A stretch of DNA of 8,875 nt from JAGOZV01 sp964346445 (GCA_964346445.1 CAYFUI010000024.1:1-8875), one strand, 5' to 3'. Shown: positions 1-6,439, counted from the stretch's first letter. Notes: a model not told the origin generated them from the sequence alone. Numbers and translations: made by a program.

Positions 1-987
1 AACTACCCATTTGCCACCATAGAACCAAACACTGGTATTGTGCCAGTACCAGATAACCGCTTAGATAAATTAGTAAAAATCTATAATGCGCAAAAAATTA
101 TCCCGGCTACTGTGACATTTGTTGACATTGCGGGCCTTGTGGCTGGTGCTAGTCAAGGTGAGGGTCTAGGAAATAAATTTCTAGCCAATATCCGCCAAAG
201 CCAAGCAATTGTTCATGTTGTGCGCGCATTTGAAAATGATGATATTGTTCATGTTAATAATACTGTTAATCCTAAAAATGATATAGAAACTATCAATACT
301 GAGCTAATCCTGGCCGATATTCAAACACTAGAAACAAGACTCAATAAGCTTAATAAAGAAGCCAGGGCTAACCCTAAGGCACGGGGAAAATTAGAGCGGC
401 TCACTAAAATACTAGATGATTTAAAAAAAGGCATACCAATAATTCAAATGCAGGGCGTAGACGAAGACGATATTCAAGACCTACACCTGCTAACTGCAAA
501 GCCAATAATTTATGTTTTTAACGTAGATGAAGACGACTTAGCTAACAAGAAAAAGCAACAAGAACTACAGACTTTGGTTGCCCCATCTCCTGCTCTTTTC
601 ATTAACGCCCAGCTAGAACAAGAGCTCAACAACCTGAACCCTAATGAAATTAGAGAAATGTTAGACATGTACGGAGTAGAAGAAACCGGGCTAGCAAAAT
701 TAATCCAAAAAGCCTACTCAATACTTGGACTCCAAAGCTACTTAACGGCTGGGCAAAAAGAGGTGCGCGCCTGGACTATCAAGAAAGGCTCTAGCGCCCC
801 ACAAGCAGCAGGCGTTATTCACACAGATTTTGAAAAAGGTTTTATAGCAGCACAAGTTGTGGATTATGAAGATTTGGTGGCAGCGGGCTCTGAGCTTGAA
901 GCAAAAAATGCCGGAAAAGTACGGACAGAGGGAAAAGAGTATGTCATGCAGCCTAACGATATTGTAGAGTTTCGCTTTAACGTATAG
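1..987 (+). CDS. ychF: YchF/Obg-type ribosome-associated ATPase, 5' end cut by window edge
   Basis: This is the C-terminal 328 residues of YchF (OLA1 family), a cytosolic P-loop NTPase that binds ribosomes and prefers ATP. The frame is open from base 1, where it encodes NYPFATIEPNTG, a conserved YchF block that aligns near residue 31 of the 363-residue E. coli protein. About 30 residues, including the Walker A P-loop, therefore lie outside the window; the GTG at 40 is an internal Val codon, not a start. The G3 motif DIAG is at fragment residues 42-45, followed by the family loop GASQGEGLGNKFL. AIVHVVRAF carries the His of the YchF catalytic region. NVDE at 174-177 replaces the NKxD of true GTPases, which fits ATP preference. 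A TGS domain fills the end (about 245-328), with AWTIKKGSSAPQAAG, HTDFEKGFI and the terminal FRFNV. Stop is TAG. It converges on tlyA across 28 bases with no clear terminator. Confidence 0.97.
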   Translation, partial: NYPFATIEPNTGIVPVPDNRLDKLVKIYNAQKIIPATVTFVDIAGLVAGASQGEGLGNKFLANIRQSQAIVHVVRAFENDDIVHVNNTVNPKNDIETINTELILADIQTLETRLNKLNKEARANPKARGKLERLTKILDDLKKGIPIIQMQGVDEDDIQDLHLLTAKPIIYVFNVDEDDLANKKKQQELQTLVAPSPALFINAQLEQELNNLNPNEIREMLDMYGVEETGLAKLIQKAYSILGLQSYLTAGQKEVRAWTIKKGSSAPQAAGVIHTDFEKGFIAAQVVDYEDLVAAGSELEAKNAGKVRTEGKEYVMQPNDIVEFRFNV

Positions 988-1015
988 CCTTTATAGCTGA
1001 CCAGAGAGGCGTGGT

Positions 1016-1783
1016 TTATAGTGTTTTTAATTTATAAAAACGCTCTGTATTGCCCTTCTCACCCTTAACCGAACTGTCTCTTTTGTCGGTGATATAAAAA
1101 TAATTTTTTGCCCATTCCTCAAAATTTCGAAGTATTTGGCGGCGTACTTTTTCATTTTTTATGACCCCCCTATTTGCTGCCCTATTTGTGCCGTGTACAC
1201 CGAAACTATCAACCACTTGTTCAAATTGTGGTTTAACCATAGCAACAATAATAGTGTTTGGACCAGTTAAATTATCCTTTACGTGTGGCAGTATCTCACG
1301 TAAGCTAATAAATGAAACGTCTATCAAAATTATATCTGGCAATGGGTCGTTCTTATTAAATAAAAAATGTCGAATATCTGTCTTTTCATTTAATACTATT
1401 TTCTCATGGGCATGAAGTGATGGATGGAGCTGGTTAGTACCCACATCAACTGCAAATACTTTAGCGGCACCATTTTTTAGGGCATAATCCGTAAAACCAC
1501 CAGTGCTTGAGCCAATGTCTAGGACTACCTTATCGGTAAACGAGAGGTCTAAGTCTTTAGCCACGCTTTCAAGCTTTAGGCCTGCACGACTAACATACTG
1601 CGCGGGTGCGGTTAAGACAATCTTATCATGAGGCTTGACCATATAACCAGCCTTTTTGATAGCTTGATCATTAACTAACACCTTCCCCAGCTTGATGAAA
1701 CTACTGGCTTGTGAACGGCTGTGTACCATGCCGCTTTCAACCATGGCGTTATCTAAACGCTTTGTAGTGTTAGCTTTTGTCAT
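1016..1783 (-). CDS. tlyA: TlyA-family rRNA 2'-O-methyltransferase (S4 + FtsJ-like)
   Basis: This 255-residue protein has the TlyA architecture: an N-terminal S4 RNA-binding domain (about 8-60, with RLDNAMVESG and SRSQASSFIKLGKVLVND) followed by a Rossmann FtsJ-like methyltransferase (about 63-250). The SAM-binding motif DIGSSTGGFTD is at 89-99. The K-D-K-E catalytic tetrad of rRNA 2'-O-methyltransferases can be placed at K70 (SRAGLKL), D155 (IDVSFISL), K184 (VKPQFE) and E247 (NTERF). Studied TlyA proteins methylate cytidine 2'-OH in 16S and 23S rRNA, and sensitivity to capreomycin depends on this; the older hemolysin annotation is probably secondary. The precise target here is inferred. The ATG lies 11 bases after the efp stop, with a weak AAAGAG ribosome binding site overlapping that stop, so it is the last gene of the rpsF operon and probably translationally coupled. 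Length is normal for the family. Confidence 0.95.
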   Translation of the reverse strand: MTKANTTKRLDNAMVESGMVHSRSQASSFIKLGKVLVNDQAIKKAGYMVKPHDKIVLTAPAQYVSRAGLKLESVAKDLDLSFTDKVVLDIGSSTGGFTDYALKNGAAKVFAVDVGTNQLHPSLHAHEKIVLNEKTDIRHFLFNKNDPLPDIILIDVSFISLREILPHVKDNLTGPNTIIVAMVKPQFEQVVDSFGVHGTNRAANRGVIKNEKVRRQILRNFEEWAKNYFYITDKRDSSVKGEKGNTERFYKLKTL

Positions 1784-1794
1784 ACGTGTACTCT

Positions 1795-2358
1795 TTAATC
1801 CTTTTTACGTTCGCGGTATTCACCGGTTGTCGTGTCTACACTAATTATGTCGCCAGTTTTAATAAACGCGGGAACTTTCGTTGTATAACCAGTTTCAAGA
1901 GTTGCATCTTTAAGCACACTACTAGTTGTGTCACCTTTAACAACGCTTTCTGTATAAGTAACTTCAAGGAATAAATTTTTTGGTAAATCTACATTAATTA
2001 CATTACCGGCAAAAAATTGCAATGTAATTTCATCACCTTCTTTTAAAAAGTTAGCGCTATCTCCAATGACATCGCCAGATAGTTCGTACTGCTCAAAGCT
2101 GACGGGGTCCATAAAATAAAATTTGTCACCGTCATTATATAGGTATTGAGCTGTTTCGTTTGTAACATCTGCCGGCTCTATTTTGTCTTGCCCTTTGTAG
2201 GTTTTTGAAACAACACTGCCATCAATTAAATTTCTTAACCGCACATTGACAATGCTGCCGCCACGACCCATAACTTTTTGGGCATATTCTATCACACGAT
2301 AAGGCTTGCCATCAAACTGAATGACTGTACCCTTCTTTAAATCGGTTGGTTGATACAC
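1795..2358 (-). CDS. efp: Translation elongation factor P with Arg at loop tip
   Basis: EF-P, 187 residues (normal length), binds between the ribosomal P and E sites and rescues ribosomes stalled at polyproline. It has three beta-barrel domains: KOW-like (1-62), a central OB fold (about 66-126) and a C-terminal OB fold (about 130-187). The C-terminal signature is intact (ETGYTTKVPAFIKTGD, then SVDTTTGEYRER). The loop that reaches the peptidyl-transferase centre reads VMGRGGSIV, so the tip residue is R32, where E. coli has the modified K34. The start is GTG: an in-frame TAG lies three codons upstream, and MYQPTDLKKG matches the usual N-terminus. Upstream, AGTAGG is a passable ribosome binding site. 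It follows rpsR by 12 bases and precedes tlyA by 11 in the same operon. No efp modification gene is in the window. Confidence 0.97.
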   Translation of the reverse strand: MYQPTDLKKGTVIQFDGKPYRVIEYAQKVMGRGGSIVNVRLRNLIDGSVVSKTYKGQDKIEPADVTNETAQYLYNDGDKFYFMDPVSFEQYELSGDVIGDSANFLKEGDEITLQFFAGNVINVDLPKNLFLEVTYTESVVKGDTTSSVLKDATLETGYTTKVPAFIKTGDIISVDTTTGEYRERKKD

Positions 2359-2370
2359 GGCGACCTACTC

Positions 2371-2568
2371 TTATCCTTCTGCCACAAATGGCAACAGGGC
2401 TAAATGACGGGCGCGCTTTATGGCAGTTGCTAGTTGTCTTTGCTGCTTAGCACTTAGTCCAGTTTTTGCTATAGGCTCAATTTGTCCGTAAATATTTATA
2501 AACCGCTGTAAAGTTTTTACATCTTTGTAATCAAAATATGCTGGGATGTCTTTTTTTCCTCTTTTCAT
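2371..2568 (-). CDS. rpsR: 30S ribosomal protein S18 (short form)
   Basis: S18 pairs with S6 on the platform of the 30S subunit and contacts helix 22 of 16S rRNA. The core is clear: FDYKDVKTLQRFI, then QRQLATAIKRARHLALLPF, the family's most conserved stretch. At 65 residues it is about 10 shorter than E. coli S18 (75): the usual basic, Cys-containing N-terminal arm is reduced to MKRGKKDIPAY. The ATG has a strong AAGGAG site at 2575-2580 with a 6-base spacer, so the short N-terminus looks real. It lies 41 bases after ssb, in the usual rpsF-ssb-rpsR order; the next gene is efp, 12 bases on, rather than rplI. Confidence 0.96.
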   Translation of the reverse strand: MKRGKKDIPAYFDYKDVKTLQRFINIYGQIEPIAKTGLSAKQQRQLATAIKRARHLALLPFVAEG

Positions 2569-2609
2569 CTTGCTCTCCTTAGTTCTTGCTATTCTTGTAA
2601 TTTATATGG

Positions 2610-3038
2610 TTAAAATGGAATTTCATCCAAATCTATAACACTGTCATCAATGACTTCTGGTTGCTCATTAGCCTTAGGTGGATTACTATTGCCACCACTT
2701 GCAGCACCGGTACGACTACCTGGGGCATCTAAGAATGTCACATCTGTAGCAGTTACTTCTACCCGGCTACGCTTTTTGCCAGTCTCTTTATCATCCCAAG
2801 AGTCCTGCCTTAAACGTCCTTGAACCAATACTTTGCTACCTTTACCCAGATATTGCGTTACAAGGTCTCCAAGTTTTTCCCATGCTGTGATATTAAAAAA
2901 ATCTGCCTGGTCTTCTGTACCGAAACGGTCTACGGCTAAACTAAAAGTAACAACATTTTTGCCTGTTGTAGTTACACGCGCTTCAGGGTCACGGGTTAGG
3001 CGTCCCATTAGTAGTACCTGATTAATGCTTTTTGCCAT
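2610..3038 (-). CDS. ssb: Single-stranded DNA-binding protein
   Basis: SSB coats single-stranded DNA and recruits replication and repair partners through its C-terminal tip. The N-terminal OB fold (about 1-105) shows NQVLLMGRLTRDPEAR, TFSLAVDRF, ADFFNITAWEKLGDLV, YLGKGSKVLVQGRL and VEVTATDVTFLD. A Gly/Pro/Asn-rich flexible linker (about 106-130) leads to the acidic tip DLDEIPF, a good match to the canonical DDDIPF partner-binding end. At 142 residues it is slightly short because the linker is short. The ATG has a strong AGGAGG site at 3045-3050 that overlaps the rpsF stop TAG (3049-3051), so translation is likely coupled to S6. Confidence 0.97.
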   Translation of the reverse strand: MAKSINQVLLMGRLTRDPEARVTTTGKNVVTFSLAVDRFGTEDQADFFNITAWEKLGDLVTQYLGKGSKVLVQGRLRQDSWDDKETGKKRSRVEVTATDVTFLDAPGSRTGAASGGNSNPPKANEQPEVIDDSVIDLDEIPF

Positions 3039-3044
3039 AATAGT

Positions 3045-3051
3045 CCTCCTA
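3045..3051 (-). promoter_or_regulatory. ssb ribosome binding site overlapping rpsF stop
   Basis: On the - strand the sequence TAGGAGG contains the rpsF stop codon TAG (3049-3051) and the ssb Shine-Dalgarno AGGAGG (3045-3050), 6 bases before the ssb ATG. A ribosome that ends S6 synthesis sits on the ssb initiation site, so coupling of S6 and SSB synthesis is likely. Confidence 0.75.
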
Positions 3052-3387
3052 GGCTACAGCCTGTTTAGCTTCTTCTTTTTCTTGGGCAGCCTTAACCTGC
3101 TTTGGGTCTTCAGCTACTAGTAAATACCTAAGAACCTCATCCGTGATATTTAGGGCATTGCTAATTTCTAGTGGGGCTTGTGGTGGTAGTTCAACCTCCA
3201 TGAATACATAGATAGCAAAATCTTGCTTATCAATGGTGTAAGCAAGGCGCTTCTTACCCCAATTATCTTCTTTGATTATTTTACCACCAGCTTTTTCTAC
3301 AATCCCTTTCACCTTAGCCAGGGCATTTTCCTGATTAGCCTCTAGGTCGGGGTGTAGTAGAACTGTAAGTTCATACTTTTTTGACAT
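3049..3387 (-). CDS. rpsF: 30S ribosomal protein S6
   Basis: S6 binds S18 and then 16S rRNA on the 30S platform. Family blocks are visible: KYELTVLLHPDL at the N-terminus, GGKIIKEDNWGKKRLAYTI in the middle, and DFAIYVFMEVELPP followed by ITDEVLRYLLV. At 112 residues it lies between B. subtilis (95) and E. coli (131); the extra is a charged Lys/Glu/Ala tail from about residue 93. The ATG is preceded by an excellent AAAGGAGG site (3392-3399) with a 4-base gap. It is the first gene of the five-gene operon, behind a promoter at 3506-3534 and a structured 112-base leader. The stop is TAG and overlaps the ssb ribosome binding site. Confidence 0.96.
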   Translation of the reverse strand: MSKKYELTVLLHPDLEANQENALAKVKGIVEKAGGKIIKEDNWGKKRLAYTIDKQDFAIYVFMEVELPPQAPLEISNALNITDEVLRYLLVAEDPKQVKAAQEKEEAKQAVA

Positions 3388-3499
3388 AGTTCCTCCTTTG
3401 GAATCTTGGGTAGCCGTTTACCATGGTGCAGCTGATATGCAATCATGACTCCCTTTTACCCATTGATGCTTGTGCTCGGCCACAAGCTGAGTTAATAAC
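3388..3499 (-). promoter_or_regulatory. rpsF 5' leader with alternative helices, candidate S6:S18 autoregulatory site
   Basis: The predicted transcript start at about 3499 gives a 112-base leader. Seen by eye: a 7-bp hairpin GCUUGUG-[GCCGAG]-CACAAGC (3487-3468), and a 6-bp long-range helix UGGGUA/UACCCA (3462-3457 with 3412-3407). There is also a competing 7-bp helix GUGGCCG/CGGCUAC (3483-3477 with 3416-3410, one G-U) that would open the hairpin. Known rpsF leaders in many bacteria bind the S6:S18 complex through a structured element with an unpaired CCG; the GCCGAG loop carries CCG. That this leader belongs to the same class is inferred, not shown. The ribosome binding site at 3392-3399 lies just downstream of the long-range helix. 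Confidence 0.4.
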
Positions 3500-3505
3500 T
3501 ATTTA

Positions 3506-3534
3506 ATTATAGCAAATAAAAAGTCTTTTGTCTA
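3506..3534 (-). promoter_or_regulatory. Promoter of the rpsF-ssb-rpsR-efp-tlyA operon
   Basis: On the - strand: -35 TAGACA (3534-3529, five of six matches to TTGACA), 17-base spacer, -10 TATAAT (3511-3506, perfect), preceded by TGC as an extended -10. It sits in the gap between the ftsK stop and rpsF, which separates ribosomal operon transcription from ftsK. Predicted start is at about 3499. Confidence 0.85.
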
Positions 3535-3550
3535 CAAATTTAAGGATTTA

Positions 3551-5785
3551 TTAAGCTTCATCTGCTGGCGCGCTATCTTCAGCGCCTAGCTCGTCCATAC
3601 TACCAATTAAGACATCTCTTGGCCGTGAACCTTGTTGTGGTCCAACAACCCCGAGATTCTCCATCTCTTCCATAATTCTGGCCGCCCTTGAATAGCCTAC
3701 GCGTAAGCGTCGTTGCAGCAAGCTGGTGCTGGCTTTACCATGATTTATCACCACTTGAATAGCATCGTTCAGCATAGCATCGGTGTCTCCACCAGCGTCG
3801 AAGACCACACCACCACGGCCATTAAGTTGAACTTGTTGGCTGACCACCTCATCATCATACTGCGGCGGTGACTGTAGCCGTAAGTGATCAGTAACCTTAC
3901 TCACCTCTTCATCGGTCACCCATGCGCCCTGTATACGTTTTGGTTTATTCATACTTGCTGTGGTAAAGAGCATATCACCATCACCTAGGAGCTTTTCAGC
4001 ACCAATTTGCCCCAGAATTGTCCGACTATCCACCTGTGAAGAAACCGTGAAGGCAATTCTTGACGGTACATTTGCTTTAATTAATCCCGTTATTACATCG
4101 ACGGATGGCCGTTGAGTTGCTAGGACCAGGTGAATTCCTACCGCTCTTGCTTTTTGTGCTAGGCGCACTATATAGGACTCAACATCTCTCGCGGCCGCCA
4201 TCATCAGGTCACTTAACTCATCCACTACAATTACAATATATGGCATTGCCCCTTCATCATGCTGCTGCGGGACGCCATTTTCATCCTCTACTACAATTTT
4301 AGTTTTACCAGTTTGGATTTTCTTGTTATAGGATTTAATATCGCGCACGCCGTTTTCTGACAAAAGAGTGTAGCGTCTTTCCATTTCGTTAACGGCCCAT
4401 TTCAGTGCGCTGATAGTTTTTTCTGGTTCGGTAATAACTGGTGTCAGTAGGTGTGGTATATCTTCATACGGCTTCAGCTCCACTTGCTTAGGGTCTACCA
4501 ATATTAACTTCATTTCGCTAGGACTATTATTATAAAGCAGGCTGGTTAATAGAGTGTTAATCATCACAGACTTTCCTGATCCAGTTTGTCCTGCTATCAA
4601 TAAGTGGGGTGTTTTAGCAAGGTCTGAAACTACAGCCTCCCCTGATATATCTTTTCCTATTGCAAATGGCAGGGCTAACTTATTCTTATTTTCTTTCCAT
4701 TGGTTACTTGTTAAGATGCCATGTAGGCGCACCTCGGCCGCCTTGCGGTTAGGCACCTCTATACCTACAAGCTTTTGGCCAGGAATTGGCGCTTCTATCC
4801 TAAGTGTCTGCGCAGCTAAGTTCAATGCCATATTGGTTTCTAAGGCAGTAATGCGGGTTAGCTTAACGCCACTAGGTGGTCGTAATGTGTATTGAGTAAC
4901 TTTTGGCCCAATATTTGCCCCTTCCATTTCTACCTCAATGTTAAATTCGCTTAGAGTGTCTTTGATTATTTCAGCATTTTGCTCTATATTTCCAGCATCG
5001 GCCGGCGCCTGCTTTTTTTCTAACAAGCTAAGGGCAGGCGGCTTCCAGTTAGGGTCGCTAATGATAACCAGTGCGCTTTTTTCTTCGGCGCCCTTATCTG
5101 GTTCAACGCTGTTTTTAAACGTTGAGCGCTTCCCTTTTGCCTTAGGTTTTTTGGGCGTCTCATCAGGAGAAACGGTAGGCACACCGGCATTAAGCTTAAG
5201 CTCTGCTTTTTTACGCTTAGAAGGTTTCGCCTCCTTTACAGGAACGGTTTCTGTCTCCTCCCTGACTGGCCGTATTACCGCCCATAGTTTACCAAAGGTA
5301 TCCGCAAGAGTAATACCTAGGAGGTATAAAAGCGTAATGAATATCAGAACAATATAGATAAACGCAGCCACAGTGGGGTTGAGCAGTAAAAGCATACCAC
5401 TATTTACCATTTCGCCTAAAAACCCACCAGTAGAGGTTTGCTGTGAAACGCCAATTAAACCAAAGAATGCGGCAAACCAAACCACTTCTAAACCAGCGGC
5501 AACTTTAACAGCAAGTGGTAGCCGATTCTCCTCACTTCTAAATATTTCAAAAGCTAAATAAATTAACAAAGCTGGCACGACATAAGTTGCTAGCCCGAGA
5601 AATGACATGAGTGCATTATGAGACCACATAACCACTGGACCGCCAGTATTAAACCACGAGAGAACCAAGAGGATGGAGGTAACTATTAAAAGAACCGCCC
5701 CTACCTGGCGCCAAAAACCTTCAGGAACGTAGTGTACTGGGTGTTTTTGTTGTTTTTTCTTAGTGCGTTTTTTCTTTTTTGCCAT
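3551..5785 (-). CDS. ftsK: FtsK/SpoIIIE-type DNA translocase
   Basis: FtsK is a septum-located hexameric motor that pumps chromosomal DNA and helps dimer resolution and segregation at division. The 744-residue protein has a very basic N-terminus (1-14), about four membrane helices (roughly 26-44, 59-82, 92-113 and 130-160), a Lys/Glu/Pro-rich linker (about 172-260, short compared with E. coli), and an alpha-beta motor domain (about 265-640). Walker A GQTGSGKS is at 399-406, LILVDPKQVEL at 427-437, and Walker B VIVVDE ends at 523; LATQRPSVDVITGLIKANVPSR is family-typical in its first half. A C-terminal gamma winged helix (about 672-726, LLQRRLRVGYSRAARIMEEME), used in relatives to read KOPS/SRS DNA, is present. 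The ATG has no Shine-Dalgarno, and a TATAAT lies 8 bases upstream; the next Met (53) is inside the membrane region, so this start is kept. It is transcribed separately from the rpsF operon. Confidence 0.96.
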   Translation of the reverse strand: MAKKKKRTKKKQQKHPVHYVPEGFWRQVGAVLLIVTSILLVLSWFNTGGPVVMWSHNALMSFLGLATYVVPALLIYLAFEIFRSEENRLPLAVKVAAGLEVVWFAAFFGLIGVSQQTSTGGFLGEMVNSGMLLLLNPTVAAFIYIVLIFITLLYLLGITLADTFGKLWAVIRPVREETETVPVKEAKPSKRKKAELKLNAGVPTVSPDETPKKPKAKGKRSTFKNSVEPDKGAEEKSALVIISDPNWKPPALSLLEKKQAPADAGNIEQNAEIIKDTLSEFNIEVEMEGANIGPKVTQYTLRPPSGVKLTRITALETNMALNLAAQTLRIEAPIPGQKLVGIEVPNRKAAEVRLHGILTSNQWKENKNKLALPFAIGKDISGEAVVSDLAKTPHLLIAGQTGSGKSVMINTLLTSLLYNNSPSEMKLILVDPKQVELKPYEDIPHLLTPVITEPEKTISALKWAVNEMERRYTLLSENGVRDIKSYNKKIQTGKTKIVVEDENGVPQQHDEGAMPYIVIVVDELSDLMMAAARDVESYIVRLAQKARAVGIHLVLATQRPSVDVITGLIKANVPSRIAFTVSSQVDSRTILGQIGAEKLLGDGDMLFTTASMNKPKRIQGAWVTDEEVSKVTDHLRLQSPPQYDDEVVSQQVQLNGRGGVVFDAGGDTDAMLNDAIQVVINHGKASTSLLQRRLRVGYSRAARIMEEMENLGVVGPQQGSRPRDVLIGSMDELGAEDSAPADEA

Positions 5786-5793
5786 ATATTACT

Positions 5794-5799
5794 ATTATA
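5794..5799 (-). promoter_or_regulatory. Possible -10 box of ftsK giving a leaderless mRNA
   Basis: A perfect TATAAT ends 8 bases before the ftsK ATG. If it is the -10 box, transcription would start near 5787, two bases before the ATG. No good -35 is present at 16-18 bases. TGA two bases upstream of an overlapping TATATA could serve as an extended -10. AT-richness makes a chance match possible. Confidence 0.45.
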
Positions 5800-5816
5800 T
5801 ATCAATTTCAAGGATT

Positions 5817-5844
5817 GTGGGGTGCATTTACGCAAGCACCCCAT
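5817..5844 (+). terminator. GC-rich hairpin with T run on the + strand
   Basis: Inverted repeat TGGGGTGC (5818-5825) and GCACCCCA (5836-5843), 8 bp plus a closing G-U, loop of 10. On the + strand it is followed by TTTTGCGTTT, which looks like a weak intrinsic terminator, but no + strand gene precedes it. On the - strand, the direction of the unknown gene at 5897-6439, the hairpin could still form but lacks a T run. Its role is open: an end of the unknown transcript, a block to antisense transcription into it, or a protein site upstream of ftsK. Confidence 0.4.
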
Positions 5845-5850
5845 TTTGCG

Positions 5851-5868
5851 TTTCTGGATTGCCAGAAA
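5851..5868. repeat. Inverted repeat TTTCTGG-ATTG-CCAGAAA
   Basis: A perfect 7-bp inverted repeat with a 4-base loop, 7 bases from the GC-rich hairpin at 5817-5844. No T run follows on either strand, so it is not a canonical intrinsic terminator. It may stabilise the 3' end of the 5897-6439 transcript or bind a protein. Confidence 0.5.
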
Positions 5869-5886
5869 TAGTCCTGTGTTACAAGC

Positions 5887-5900
5887 CTAGAAGGTTCTAG
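5887..5900. repeat. Palindrome CTAGAA-GG-TTCTAG over the stop codon
   Basis: A perfect 6-bp inverted repeat with a 2-base centre, overlapping the stop codon (5897-5899) of the unknown gene. The 2-base centre is too tight for a normal RNA hairpin, so a dimeric DNA-binding site or chance is more likely. Confidence 0.4.
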
Positions 5901-6439
5901 ACAGTAGGAAAGAGCGGACGGTTCCGCATCGACTCCAAATTGTCCAAGACCTCACTTACACTTCCGGCAGCTCCAGCAGTAGTTAGGCGCGTCTTCTCTG
6001 AGAGCAGCCGCCTTGCCTTCATTGGATAGCCGGCGTAGTTGTAAGCAGTCACTTTGTCACGCCAATCTAGTAAAGTCACATGACTCTCCACCTCTCCGTG
6101 AGCTTGAGCGATACCATGCTGCACTTCGGCAATTTCGAAAACCTCCAGAGCCTCCTTAGCATAGGCCTGTCGCTGCGCTTCAGGCAGTAAAACTGCCAAA
6201 GAAAGGAGGCCTTGGCCCACATCGCGTGCAATGCGCGCCCTTAATAAATAAGAGCCCGTTTGCTTAAAGATAGCATCTAGTTGCCGAAACGAGGCATGCA
6301 CTTCGTAGATCAAATCCTGGATACGGTTTTGCTGTAGTTGCTCGTAGTCTGCTTCAAGCAGGCTATCATCAAAGCATGGCAGGGGCTGCTGAACAGGGTT
6401 GGCTGCCATCCCCTTCAGGTGTTGAACAAAGCTGTTCAT
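5897..6439 (-). CDS. Unrecognised 180-residue, mostly helical protein
   Basis: I do not recognise this protein. It is soluble: no signal peptide and no membrane helix. The sequence suggests mainly alpha helices: residues 27-65, 66-85, 87-118 (QRQAYAKEALEVFEIAEVQHG), 120-155 and 161-173, with a Pro-rich stretch at 15-25 and a single Cys at 22. Short helix pairs rich in Ala/Leu/Tyr resemble TPR-like scaffolds, but no repeat is clear. The gene is real by several signs: an AAGGAG site (6448-6453) 8 bases before the ATG, its own consensus promoter at 6505-6533, and a long open frame. It is monocistronic, between rnj and ftsK. Its GC content is about 53% in a hand count of 5941-6120, against about 33-42% in sampled 60-base lines of rnj and ftsK, so acquisition from elsewhere or special selection is possible. 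Function is unknown. Confidence 0.85.
   Translation of the reverse strand: MNSFVQHLKGMAANPVQQPLPCFDDSLLEADYEQLQQNRIQDLIYEVHASFRQLDAIFKQTGSYLLRARIARDVGQGLLSLAVLLPEAQRQAYAKEALEVFEIAEVQHGIAQAHGEVESHVTLLDWRDKVTAYNYAGYPMKARRLLSEKTRLTTAGAAGSVSEVLDNLESMRNRPLFPTV

Noticed and set aside
40..42. GTG as the start codon of ychF
   Set aside because: The frame continues upstream to base 1 with a conserved YchF block, so this is an internal Val codon of a gene cut by the window edge.
988..1043. Terminator between the convergent ychF and tlyA genes
   Set aside because: The gap has only a 4-bp GCCT/AGGC match. The AT-rich 8-bp hairpin at 1021-1043 lies in the tlyA coding end and has no T run after it on either strand.
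1016..1783. TlyA as a haemolysin or toxin
   Set aside because: The S4 domain, SAM motif and K-D-K-E tetrad identify an rRNA methyltransferase; nothing in the sequence points to a pore-forming protein.
4554..4895. Open frames on the + strand inside ftsK, rnj and tlyA
   Set aside because: They lie opposite well-conserved genes, lack ribosome binding sites and family motifs, and have the composition expected of complementary-strand shadows.
5897..6439. Toxin-antitoxin or defence gene
   Set aside because: It is a lone gene with no partner frame, no nuclease, NTPase or DNA-binding motif, and no mobile element signs nearby; higher GC alone does not support such a call.
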